Shown in pieces: positions 36,423 to 45,529 of a stretch of 64,000 bases of DNA (its first letter is position 1; every line of letters starts with the position of its first letter). The notes under the pieces are model-generated. The model did no database searches and was not told the DNA's origin. It was given only the letters and a program-made list of their open reading frames with translations. Made by a program: the position numbers and the translations under genes. The DNA lies in assembly GCA_965261725.1 (NCBI GenBank), contig CBDHDU010000051.1, forward strand, positions 62,001 through 126,000. The letters are read 5' to 3'. This DNA comes from CANDOC01 sp965261725 (GTDB taxonomy: Bacteria; Pseudomonadota; Gammaproteobacteria; Pseudomonadales; Endozoicomonadaceae).

Positions 36423-36577
36423 TTCTCGATGAATTATTCTGAGCGACAAACCTCAAATAAACGGATATTTGTCGACTTTATCGCGAAATCAGAGTGTGCA
36501 ACACCCGACAAATGCTTACTTTGTCTGAGATCAATATAAATTCGCGAAATTCAGAAAGAGTAAAACCAGATAAAAGT

Positions 36578-36614
36578 CGGCGAAGGAGGAAGGAAGAAAA
36601 AACCTCCTTCGCCG
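36578..36614 (-). other. strong hairpin between arcB and arcC
   Basis: Perfect 12-bp stem CGGCGAAGGAGG / CCTCCTTCGCCG with a 13-nt loop in the arcB-arcC gap, not directly followed by a T-run on the minus strand. A processing or attenuation site that could lower arcC relative to arcA/arcB, as intergenic processing does in Pseudomonas arc mRNA. Confidence 0.65.
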
Positions 36615-36654
36615 TAAATCGACTCGTTGCTAATCGAACCAGCCGCTAACCGGA

Positions 36655-37656
36655 TTAGTCGCCCAGAGTGGCAACCATAACAGCCTTGATGGTGTGCATA
36701 CGGTTTTCAGCTTCGTCGAAGACGATGGAAGCTTCAGATTCGAATACATCTTCAGTGACTTCCAGGCCCTTCATGCCGCACTTCTCAGCAACTTCAGCAC
36801 CGATGGTGGTGTCGTCGTTGTGGAATGCTGGCAGGCAGTGCATGAATTTGGTGTGAGGATTTCCGGTTTTAGCCATCACTTCAGCGTTAACCTGGTAAGG
36901 CTTCATCAGGCTTACGCGCTGATCCCATGCTTCTGCAGGCTCACCCATGGATACCCATACGTCGGTGTACAGGAAGTCACAGTCTTTTACTGCTTCGTCT
37001 ACGTTTTCGGTCAGAGTGATCTTGGCGCCGGTTTTTTCAGCAATTTTCTGGCACTCTTCCACCAGCCATTCTTCAGGCTGGAATTCCTTTGGAGCAGCGA
37101 TACGGAAGTCAACACCCATCTTAACCAGGCCAACCATCAGGGAGTTACCCATGTTGTTGCGGCCGTCGCCCAGGTAGCAGAATTTCATTTCGTGCAGCTG
37201 CTTGCCACGACCGTGCTCAACCATGGTCAGCATGTCAGCCAGAATCTGGGTTGGGTGCCAGTCGTCAGTCAGACCGTTCCAAACCGGCACGCCGGAGAAT
37301 TCAGCCAGTTCCTCAACGTGAACCTGCTTGGAACCACGGAATTCGATACCATCATACATACGACCCAGAACACGAGCGGTATCTTTTACAGTTTCTTTCT
37401 TGCCCATCTGGGAGCCGCCGGAGATGTAAGTTACCTGAGCGCCCTGGTCAAAGGCAGCAACTTCAAATGCACAGCGGGTACGGGTAGAGGCTTTTTCAAA
37501 AATCAGCGCAACATTTTTACCTTTCAGGCGCTGCTGCTCATTTCCAGCATACTTGGCACGTTTCAGATCACGGGACAGGTCCAGCATATACTGGATTTCC
37601 TGGGTAGTGAAGTCCAACAGACGCAGAAAGCTACGGTTGCGCAGGTTAAATGCCAT
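36655..37656 (-). CDS. arcB: ornithine carbamoyltransferase, catabolic
   Basis: 333 aa, cytoplasmic. It carries the carbamoyl-phosphate loop FEKASTRTRCAFEV, HPTQILADMLT, and HCLPAFHNDDTT with the catalytic Cys. Position between arcA and arcC identifies it as the catabolic enzyme that phosphorolyses citrulline to ornithine and carbamoyl phosphate. Length fits catabolic OTCase rather than the shorter anabolic ArgF. Confidence 0.95.
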   Translation of the reverse strand: MAFNLRNRSFLRLLDFTTQEIQYMLDLSRDLKRAKYAGNEQQRLKGKNVALIFEKASTRTRCAFEVAAFDQGAQVTYISGGSQMGKKETVKDTARVLGRMYDGIEFRGSKQVHVEELAEFSGVPVWNGLTDDWHPTQILADMLTMVEHGRGKQLHEMKFCYLGDGRNNMGNSLMVGLVKMGVDFRIAAPKEFQPEEWLVEECQKIAEKTGAKITLTENVDEAVKDCDFLYTDVWVSMGEPAEAWDQRVSLMKPYQVNAEVMAKTGNPHTKFMHCLPAFHNDDTTIGAEVAEKCGMKGLEVTEDVFESEASIVFDEAENRMHTIKAVMVATLGD

Positions 37657-37726
37657 GTTCGTTAATTCCTTGTTTCTTCCAATTGCGCTTGCTTATCGCA
37701 AGATAAAAATCAGTTTTTTAAACATC

Positions 37727-37755
37727 GGGTAAATGCGCTGGGGCAGCATTTACCC
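37727..37755 (-). other. hairpin between arcA and arcB
   Basis: Perfect 10-bp stem GGGTAAATGC / GCATTTACCC with a 9-nt loop in the 114-bp arcA-arcB gap; no T-run follows on the minus strand. Likely an mRNA processing or stability element. Confidence 0.6.
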
Positions 37756-37770
37756 TTTCAAGATTCTTTA

Positions 37771-38994
37771 TCAGATATCGTCACGCTGCATCGGGCAGCT
37801 CATGCAGCGAGCACCACCGCGACCACGACCCAGGTCTTCGCCCGGAATAGTCAGTACTTCGATACCAGCCTTCTGCATGTTTTCGATAGTGTGAACATTA
37901 CGCTCGTAAGTCACAACAGTACCTGGCTTAACGGCCAGTACGTTGTTGGCATCGTTCCACTGTTCACGTTCTGCTTCGAATACATCACCACCGGTTGGGA
38001 TCATGCGCAGGGAATCCAAATCCAGTGCACGGGCAATAGAGTTGGTGAAGCCGTCTTTAACCTGAGTGAAGACGATGTCTTCCTTGTCGCCCGGCGTCAG
38101 CTCCCAGCAGTTATTACCCTTCATGATGTCCGGGTAGTAGGTGAAGCAGTCAACATCCATATGAGTGAAGACGGTGTCGAGGTGCATGCAGCTACGTGCC
38201 TTTGGCAGTTCCAGTGCAATAATCTTTTTCGCCTGACCCGTCTTGAACAGTGCGCGTGCCAGGTTTTCAACACACTGAGCAGTCGTACGCTCAGACATAC
38301 CGATCAGTACCGCACCCTTACCAATAACCAGAACATCGCCACCTTCGATAGTTGCGTGATCGTAGTTACGGTCAGAGTCACCGTAGTAAGTGTGGAAGTC
38401 AGCGTTTTTGAACATCGGGTGGAACTTGTAGATCGCACGCAGATGCACAGTTTCACGCTTACGGGCAGGCTTGGCCATCGGGTTTACAGATACGCCGCCG
38501 TATACCCAGCAGGAAGTGTCACGGGTAAACAGGTGGTTAGGGATCGGATCCAGAATGAAGTCGGTTTCAGACATCATACCCAGTGTCGGGCTACCGCAGG
38601 CAGAACCCAGTTCGTTCACTGTCAGGCCGCCGATCAGGTGAGAAGCCATGTCAACATTGCTCAGGCTTTCAAAGTAGGCACGCACTTCACGTGCCAGTGC
38701 ATCACCGTAACGGTTTTCATTAACCTGACGATCCAGCACCCAGGCTTTGGCTTCCGGGTTAGCCAGTGTTTCAGCCAACACATCATGCAGCAGGAAAACT
38801 TCTACACCCTGGTCACGCAGCACCTGCTGGAATGCATCATGCTCAGCACCCGCCTGCTCAATACGCAGCACATCATCAAACAACAGGTCTTCGCAGTTGG
38901 TTGGGGTCAGACGACGCAGGGACAGTTCCGGGCGATGCAGCAGTACTTTACGCAGCTGGCCGACTTCAGATCCGACATAGAAGTTATTGTTCAT
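37771..38994 (-). CDS. arcA: arginine deiminase
   Basis: 407 aa, hydrolyses arginine to citrulline and ammonia. Visible: SEVGQLRKVLLHRPELSLRRLTP at the start, FTRDTSCWVYGGV, EGGDVLVIG, CMHLDTVFTHMDVDCFTYYP and the nucleophile Cys in GGARCMSCPMQRDDI at the C-terminus. First gene of arcABC; its upstream region is cut by ISL3 82 bp before the start, so transcription from the native promoter near 41657 must cross 2.2 kb of IS or start inside it. Confidence 0.97.
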   Translation of the reverse strand: MNNNFYVGSEVGQLRKVLLHRPELSLRRLTPTNCEDLLFDDVLRIEQAGAEHDAFQQVLRDQGVEVFLLHDVLAETLANPEAKAWVLDRQVNENRYGDALAREVRAYFESLSNVDMASHLIGGLTVNELGSACGSPTLGMMSETDFILDPIPNHLFTRDTSCWVYGGVSVNPMAKPARKRETVHLRAIYKFHPMFKNADFHTYYGDSDRNYDHATIEGGDVLVIGKGAVLIGMSERTTAQCVENLARALFKTGQAKKIIALELPKARSCMHLDTVFTHMDVDCFTYYPDIMKGNNCWELTPGDKEDIVFTQVKDGFTNSIARALDLDSLRMIPTGGDVFEAEREQWNDANNVLAVKPGTVVTYERNVHTIENMQKAGIEVLTIPGEDLGRGRGGARCMSCPMQRDDI

Positions 38995-39082
38995 TTCGTT
39001 TGGCAGTCCTGTGTGATGCGCTTATTTGTCTGTTTTGTCAGCTATATTGCCATGAGTCGTAAGTATCTATTTTTATGCCTCG

Positions 39083-41126
39083 TCAGCAAAATCTGTGGGT
39101 AGTTTCTGGTTCAGGCAGCTTGCCAAGCGCATGATATAAAGCAATTTCTGCACATTTATAGGTTCTGAATCCATACGATTTTCTCGTAGTGAGTTTTATC
39201 TTGGTATTCAGCCCCTCAACAATTCCGCTGGAAAATGCCTTTTTTGCCCTGAACCAGTTCAGGATAAGCGGCTTATGTCGCCGAACAGTTTTAGCCACTT
39301 TCTTCATTGGCTCTATCTTTGATCGCATGACTCTTGTGCACCACCGATCCAGATACTTTCCTGCCCAGTGTGGTGAAATGGGTGAGTAGACCGGCGGAAC
39401 TTCCCCGCCAGCCCCTCTTAGAACGGTACGTGAACCTCTCGATTCATACCGCTCCCATCAGGTAAACGCCTATCACAATTCTGAGACATTTTCTGACCTG
39501 TACTTTTTCCAGCCAGTGACAAACAGATTTGCCTCCATGTGACAACCGCCCTGCCCATTGAGCAATGTCATCCTGTCCCTCCGGTTGCTGACTACGTCCC
39601 TTTATAGGCATCCAGACAAGATCCTTTGGGACAGTTGCATTCCACAACGAGCCACCTAACGCAGCCCCTTCGCTCCCCCCCTATTACAGGAGCTTCAACA
39701 CTACTACGAGCTACTCCGCCCCTGTGCGCAGTATCGGTACTCAGTCTCTTGTGGTGGTCGCCACTTGAGAGTCTCCCTTAACACCTGCACGACAGGTTCC
39801 CGCAGTTCCATGAAAGAGCCCAGTACAGAGTCATGCCTTCTCAACGCCGGACACCGCCTGCACAGCATTCGAAATTCACTTGCAGACTTATCCCTGAGGA
39901 GGACTAAGCCTCAGGTTTTGATGCCGAAAAAGTTCCTTACGACGCTTCAACAAAGATTCGGGTTTACTCATCTCTCTGTACCATACCTGACGAATTTACT
40001 TTCGCCTTTTCCTCAACGCTCACTACCACCGCTCTTAACGACAGCAGCTTGAGGTGGTTTGAAACCTGCTTTCGACAGCCGATTTCGGCGGGTCTACCGC
40101 CATCTCTTCCATAGCTTCCACATCTTCAGAAAGTAATCCTTTTACTTCCCTTGTATGTGCTACGGCACACTAGTCCCAGAAAACCTGGAACTCTTCTCTG
40201 AGCAGGTAACCCCTGACACTTTTCAGGTTGTACTGGAGCACTGTGTTTAGCTTGATCTCTTCTTTCTCGGTCAGGTTCTCTTTTCTCTTGAGTAGGCACC
40301 AGCGAGTTTTTTTCAGAACAGGTTCATATCCGGCTGCCTGAAGCTGTTTGTGCTCTGAGGCTCTGACTTCATCAATGGCCTTGTTCAGCATGGCAACAAT
40401 ATGGAAACGATCCAGAATATGCAGCGCCTGGCTGGCATACTCCGCAATCGCTTTCACGTAGGGCTGCCACATGTCAGAGCAGACATACTTCAACTGCTGG
40501 CTTCTCTGTGCACCAAAGAATGAGAAGAAACTGCGAATGGTGGCTTCGGTTCGCTCCTGTCCAACCCACAACAGTCGTGTGTTGTCACGGTCGATCTGGT
40601 AAACCACAGTCAGGTATTTATGGCCTGTTTGATACGCCACCTCATCCACACCAATGGCCTTGATATTGTCGAGAGGGCGATGTGCTTTGCCCCATTCAAC
40701 CACATACTCAACAGCATGAAAGACCTTCTCCCATGAGGTATTGAAAATGCAGGCCACCTCTTTCCACGAGAGCTTTCGGGCCCAGTTTGCCAAAAACTGC
40801 ATGTAGACTTTGGTAAGTTCTTTCTTGCCATCCGCCCATGGAACCTGTTCAACCTTTACGCCACATGTCTTGCATTCAACCCGACGCATTCTGTAGAGCA
40901 GAAAAACCCTGATGCCCCAGAGGGGAACGAATTCGAAGCGACGCTCAGCAAGGCGGTCATAGCCCGGAGCAGCTTTTTTGCATCCTGAGCAGATAGCATG
41001 ACTGTTCTTCCGTGGAGCCACAGTCACATTGAATACTTCAGAGCCCTGGTAGAAGCCGAGTTTTACATCCTGATAAACAAAAGACTTGAGTTTATGAACT
41101 TTATTGAGGATAGTTTTTATCAGCAT
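39083..41126 (-). CDS. ISL3 transposase interrupted by a group II intron
   Basis: Exon 1 is 41126-40171 and exon 2 is 39380-39083; together 1254 nt, coding 417 aa from MLIKTILNKVHKL to LGKLPEPETTHRFC. Joining them restores VFWDYISPHWAG exactly as in the intronless copy 3. Unspliced, translation stops at a TAG formed at the exon-intron junction after VFWD. Zinc-ribbon cysteines (CSGC, CKTC), AIGVDEVAY and the DDE region are intact. Function depends on splicing, with a maturase supplied in trans. Confidence 0.85.
39381..40170 (-). mobile_element. group II intron, 790 nt, no intron-encoded protein
   Basis: 5' end GTGTGCC at 40170, domain V with GAGAGGTTCACGTACCG (near 39415-39440), 3' end TCTACTCACC at 39381. 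Nearly identical to the intron in ISL3 copy 1 and at the same site. A 67-codon open frame inside it is not recognisable as reverse transcriptase. Confidence 0.87.
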
Positions 41127-41447
41127 CAGCGCGCTTCTTGTTCTTTTTTGTCTGCAAACAAAAAAATTACCAGAAGTCAGCCGCTGGTGCTTCTACCCTC
41201 AAAATTCGTTTCTGTTTACCCACAGATATGCCTGAAGAGCCATTTTTATATTTAATTACCTGCGGTAATCAATACATATTAATCAACGTACACGTCAGAT
41301 TAATAAAAAATATTACCTCAACTAACAACAAGCGATAACAAGACACTATGCAGCTGAATCAATTTCACTATTTGAGGAAACAGCGATTCTTGATTAATTC
41401 GTAATCAAGCGTTTACCTGTTTCGCTCTCTGAATAACGTGGTTGCAA

Positions 41448-41621
41448 GGCTGTGTTGCCGGCAATAGTTGGCGTACTAACGCACCAATCACAGGTTGTCC
41501 GATGGGACTTATGATTAGCAGAAGTTACAAAAATTATGTAATGCCCACGAGTCATAGGCTTATCCAGAAATGCAGGAAATATAGGGGTTGTAGCCCTTCA
41601 ACTATCGCCGACAACACAGCC
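41448..41621. mobile_element. 174-bp MITE, IS5/IS903-like ends
   Basis: Terminal inverted repeats GGCTGTGTTGCCGGC and, inward from the right, GGCTGTGTTGTCGGC (24 bp, two mismatches), flanked by an exact 9-bp duplication TGGTTGCAA (41439-41447 and 41622-41630). The 9-bp duplication and GGCTnTGTTG end resemble the IS903 group of IS5, an inference. Noncoding. The rest of the 41250-41784 gap holds only an ANR-type box. Confidence 0.82.
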
Positions 41622-41656
41622 TGGTTGCAAATTATCACCACACCCACACCTCAATA

Positions 41657-41670
41657 TTGACCCAAATCAA
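41657..41670. promoter_or_regulatory. ANR/FNR box, probably for arcA
   Basis: TTGACCCAAATCAA matches the ANR/FNR consensus TTGAT/C-N4-ATCAA exactly at the ten key positions. ANR activates arc genes on oxygen limitation in Pseudomonas. It lies upstream of arcA before ISL3 inserted. Confidence 0.65.
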
Positions 41671-41784
41671 ACCACGAACCGAAATAAAACCCCGCTTTTA
41701 GCGCTTATAAAGCGTAATTAACCGGAAAGAGCGCATTCATTTACATAATTCATATTAACTTCCCTCATCAAACCTATTAATTAG

Positions 41785-43510
41785 TGCCTGTCCGAAAACC
41801 CTCAAACCTTGAAAATAGCAGCCTGCAACCAAATATAACTATTGAAGATTTTCCAAAACAGGCTGTTTTTCAAATTTATGCGCCAGACCATCAATCCACA
41901 AATGCAGCTGGGTGAAGTCGATATCTCATCCGTCCAGTTTAACCCCAAGTCCAGAGACGATATCCCTCGTATCCTGCGAGCATTGCAGCACATTTACACA
42001 ACGCCAGAGCTGAGACAGCAGGTCTTTCAGGTACTCGACTCCATGATTCTATCTGACCAAAACAACGGTCGCCCCGGGATGGAACTCTGGAGAATACTCG
42101 TGTTTGGCACCCTCCGCCTGGTGATCAATTGCGATTATGACCGTTTGCAGGAACTGGCCAATGAACACGGCACTTTGCGTCAGATGCTCGGACATGGCCC
42201 TTATTGCACGCACACCTACCATATACAGACGTTGCAGGATAATATCAGCCTGTTTACCCCGCAGGTGCTGGATCAGATCAATCAGGTTGTCGTTGCGGCA
42301 GGGCACTCGCTGGTAAAAAAAAAGAGCGAACCGTTACATGGCCGTGCCGATTCGTTTGTCGTAAAAACCAATGTCCATTTCCCCACCGACATTAACTTGC
42401 TGAGCGATGCTTGTCGTAAAATCATTGAGTTTGCTTCGGCTTCAGCTCATGAGCACAAACTCCCCGGCTGGCGACAGCATCGCTACCTGCAGCGGCAGCA
42501 TAAGAAGCTTTACCATACAGTGCGTAACCTGAAGCACTCTACGTCAGCTGACGAGTTACAAAAAAGCAAACGACAGCATGACATTGAAATGGCGCATATT
42601 GAGTACCTGAAGCTCAGCCTGAAAATCATTCGGATGGCCGATGTAACGTACTCCGTGCTGACAAAGCATCAACCTGATGAACCACGCCTTGAAGCGCTCA
42701 GCTACTATCTGCTGCATGCCAAACATCAGGTTAGTCTGATTCATCGGCGGGTCATTGAGCATGAAACCATACCGCATGCAGAGAAAATCTTTTCGCTGTT
42801 TGAACCTCATACCGAGTGGGTCAGCAAAGGCAAGGCGGGCGTACCGGTTGAACTGGGCTTGCGTGTTTGTGTGTTGCAGGATCAGTTCGGCTTTACGCTT
42901 CACCACCAGGTCATGGAAAAGCAAACGGACGACCAGGTAACGGTTCCTATGGCCAAGGGAGCCAAAGAGCGCTTTCCAGTCTTGAGTCAAGTCAGCTACG
43001 ACAAGGGGTTCTGGAGTCCGGATAATCTTGTAAAACTGGAAAACTTGCTGGACAGGGCTGTACTACCTAAAAAAGGAAAGATGTCGTTAGAGGACAAAAA
43101 ACGGGAATCACACCTGGCGTTTGTCCGTGCAAAACGACAGCACTCTGCTGTTGAGTCGGATATTAATGCTCTGGAAGCCCATGGTCTGGATAAATGTCCG
43201 GATAAAGGGCTGGATGCCTTCAAGCGTTATGTTTCGCTGGCTGTTGTGGCAAATAACCTGCAGCGTCTGGGCAAAGTGCTGTTGGAAAGGGATCGGCAAT
43301 AGTCGCCTGTTGATGGTTTGGTAATCCGGTGTTCGTTCAGATCATGCATGTCGTGAGGCTTACTGACATCTACGGAGTGAAGGTTTTGAACATTTTTTGA
43401 ACAATTGTGACTGAAAACCGCTGCATTGATTGAACAGCAAACTCAAATGATCCACCTAACAGTGACTCATTAACACAGGCAGCTATAGTTCATGCGTTTT
43501 CTGACAGGCA
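41785..43510 (+). mobile_element. ISNCY-type element, copy 2
   Basis: 1726 bp, same ends as copy 1 but opposite orientation. Flanks are TTAG and CTAA, inverted rather than direct, extending to ATTAATTAG / CTAATTAAT. It separates the two ANR-type boxes. Confidence 0.85.
41878..43302 (+). CDS. ISNCY-family transposase
   Basis: Protein identical to the one at 32392-33816 (474 aa from MRQTINPQMQLGEVDIS), which implies recent transposition. Intact. Confidence 0.88.
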   Translation: MRQTINPQMQLGEVDISSVQFNPKSRDDIPRILRALQHIYTTPELRQQVFQVLDSMILSDQNNGRPGMELWRILVFGTLRLVINCDYDRLQELANEHGTLRQMLGHGPYCTHTYHIQTLQDNISLFTPQVLDQINQVVVAAGHSLVKKKSEPLHGRADSFVVKTNVHFPTDINLLSDACRKIIEFASASAHEHKLPGWRQHRYLQRQHKKLYHTVRNLKHSTSADELQKSKRQHDIEMAHIEYLKLSLKIIRMADVTYSVLTKHQPDEPRLEALSYYLLHAKHQVSLIHRRVIEHETIPHAEKIFSLFEPHTEWVSKGKAGVPVELGLRVCVLQDQFGFTLHHQVMEKQTDDQVTVPMAKGAKERFPVLSQVSYDKGFWSPDNLVKLENLLDRAVLPKKGKMSLEDKKRESHLAFVRAKRQHSAVESDINALEAHGLDKCPDKGLDAFKRYVSLAVVANNLQRLGKVLLERDRQ

Positions 43511-43554
43511 CTAATTAATACGTATTTATGCAGTACTTAACCGAGATCATTATC

Positions 43555-43568
43555 TTGACCCAAATCAA
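43555..43568. promoter_or_regulatory. ANR/FNR box, probably for arcD
   Basis: TTGACCCAAATCAA, the same 14-mer as at 41657-41670, about 165 bp before the arcD start. No gene lies between 43511 and 43733. Confidence 0.65.
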
Positions 43569-43745
43569 CTAAAACAAGCGCCTGATACCCGAAACTTGCT
43601 CCGCATCTGGAAGTGACTTCCCTCCTGAACGTATGAACACACAGGCTCTCCCTGCGTGCGCCCCCCCCTCGTACAGGTCACAGACACATCCTGACAATTC
43701 GATAACGATGAAAATCAGAGAGCTGGAGTGAATATGAGTTCAATG

Positions 43746-45529
43746 GTAATTACTCAATAAGTGCTGGATAAGGAACAACTCGGTTCAATCGGCTATCTTC
43801 TTCTTATGACTTTTTTTGCTCATGATGAACAGCAACTGGCTCTACCTGAGAAGCTACTGGAATTTATCACCCAACAGCAGGAGCAGATTGCCCAGCAGCA
43901 GGAGCAGATTGCCCAGCAGCAGGAACAGATTGTTCAGTTGCAAAGGCAGGTTGAAGTGCTTGAGGCTGAAATTCGTCGTTTGAAAAAACTGCCAGCAAAA
44001 CCGGACATCCAGCCCAACACCGCGCCTCATGATGATGCTGCCGAGAGCTCTGAAGGCAATGAGCAGTCAGCAGTTGAGGACAACGATACGGCTGAACCTG
44101 ATGCTACGTTAACGCGTCAGGTCAACAAGCCCGATGAGAAAACCCGGAAACAACGCAAACAACCCTCAAAACCGGCACCTGAAAAGTCAGTCACTATTGA
44201 AGTCACAGGGGTTCCACCCGGATCCACCTGGAATGGATACACACCCTTTCATGTACAGGAACTGACAATCAATACGTCCAGTATCGAGTATCAGCTGGAA
44301 CAATGGATAACCCCCGACAGGAAAACCATTACCGCTAAACCGCCAGTCGATCTCCATGGGCATCATTATGGACCCGTACTGCAAGCTTATGTCCTGTACC
44401 AACACCATGGTTGCTCTGTTACCCAACCTGAGTTGCTGGACTGGCTATGGGACATTGGGATTTCTATTTCAGCAGGAGAACTGAGTCTGCTCCTGACCCA
44501 GGAGCATAATCAATTCCATGCTGAGAAGGATGAGCTGCTGATTACCGGTATTCGTTGTTCTGGCTATATTCAGACAGACGACACGGGTACAAGGCACAAG
44601 GGGCAGAATGGTTATTGCACCATTATCAACAACGAGTCCTTTGCCTGGTTCGCCAGCACAGGCAGTAAAAGCCGGGAAAATTTTGTGAGTTTGCTGCATC
44701 GCCCATGGCGAACCTACACATTAACAGAAGAAGCCCTGGATTATCTGGAAGAACATCATTATCCCCAAAAATGGCTTAGGATCCTCAAACCGTACAACGG
44801 AGTAACGTTCCTGAACCGTCAAGCCTGGGAAGCCTTCATGAACGACCAGGGTTTAACAGGGAAAAAACGTCGCCAGCAAGCCAGTGAAGCCCTGATTTAT
44901 GGCAGCCTGATACAGCATGGAGCAGGGCACCTGACCACCTTCAGCGATGGCGCACGACAGTTTGACGTATTCAAACACAGCCAGTGCTGGATTCATGCAG
45001 AGCGAGGGCTGGCAAAAGTCCACCCGGTCAACGACCAGCAAGCTATGGCTCAGAAATGGTGCCGGACATGGTTCTGGGCGATTTACGATGACCTGAAAGC
45101 CTTCAAGGCTGAGCCCGATGCCGAGAAAGCACTGAAGGTATGGTTGGGCTTTCATATGCTTGTCCAGACCCGAACATGCTGTGAACCACTGCAGGAAGCC
45201 CTGTCAGGTCTGGCACTGATCAAAGAAGAGCTGTTGCTTGTACTGAAAGACCCGAACTTGCCATTGCATAACAACCTGAGCGAAAGCCAGATACGGGAAT
45301 ACGCCAAGCGACGAAAAATCAGTGGTGGTACGCGAAGCGATGCAGGGCGGCAATGTCGCGACACCTTTGCCAGCCTGAAGAAAACGTGTCGCCTGTATGG
45401 TCTCTCGTTTTGGGATTATCTGACAGACAGATTAACAGGCAGCGGGTTGTTTCCGAGGCTGGCAAGCTTGATTGAAAAAACGGCACGTACTTTGCCTTGC
45501 GGGCTTTGCAGCAGTTTTTGAGTAATTAC
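43746..45529 (+). mobile_element. IS66-family element, copy a
   Basis: 1784 bp with ends GTAATTACTCAA and an exact 8-bp duplication GTTCAATG (43738-43745 and 45530-45537). Nearly identical to copy b at 49163-50966; unrelated in sequence to the IS66 at 17809. Confidence 0.93.
43761..45521 (+). CDS. IS66-family transposase
   Basis: 586 aa, GTG start. N-terminal coiled coil made of QQQEQIA heptads (residues 35-60), a Pro/Lys linker, then the IS66 DDE core: GYIQTDDTGTRHKGQNGYC, DGARQFDVFKHSQCWIHAER and LPLHNNLSESQIREYAKRRK near the C-terminus. Intact, possibly active and able to supply copy b. Confidence 0.9.
   Translation: MLDKEQLGSIGYLLLMTFFAHDEQQLALPEKLLEFITQQQEQIAQQQEQIAQQQEQIVQLQRQVEVLEAEIRRLKKLPAKPDIQPNTAPHDDAAESSEGNEQSAVEDNDTAEPDATLTRQVNKPDEKTRKQRKQPSKPAPEKSVTIEVTGVPPGSTWNGYTPFHVQELTINTSSIEYQLEQWITPDRKTITAKPPVDLHGHHYGPVLQAYVLYQHHGCSVTQPELLDWLWDIGISISAGELSLLLTQEHNQFHAEKDELLITGIRCSGYIQTDDTGTRHKGQNGYCTIINNESFAWFASTGSKSRENFVSLLHRPWRTYTLTEEALDYLEEHHYPQKWLRILKPYNGVTFLNRQAWEAFMNDQGLTGKKRRQQASEALIYGSLIQHGAGHLTTFSDGARQFDVFKHSQCWIHAERGLAKVHPVNDQQAMAQKWCRTWFWAIYDDLKAFKAEPDAEKALKVWLGFHMLVQTRTCCEPLQEALSGLALIKEELLLVLKDPNLPLHNNLSESQIREYAKRRKISGGTRSDAGRQCRDTFASLKKTCRLYGLSFWDYLTDRLTGSGLFPRLASLIEKTARTLPCGLCSSF

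Larger units (their letters stand above)
39077..41241 (-). mobile_element. ISL3-family element, copy 2, with group II intron
   Basis: 2165 bp with ISL3 ends GCCTCGTCAGC and GAAGAGCC and an exact 8-bp duplication ATTTTTAT (39069-39076 and 41242-41249). It contains a 790-nt group II intron and otherwise looks complete. Its last 130 bp upstream of the transposase diverge from copies 1 and 3. Confidence 0.93.

Noticed and set aside
36694..39102. Long plus-strand open frames (323 and 403 codons) opposite arcB and arcA
   Set aside because: They mirror codon-biased arc genes exactly, have low-complexity composition rich in Val, Phe, His and Gln, no ribosome sites and no recognisable motif.
32184..43510. 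Inversion of the arc region between the two ISNCY copies
   Set aside because: The MATE gene continues in frame order across copy 1, so the present arrangement is the ancestral one there.
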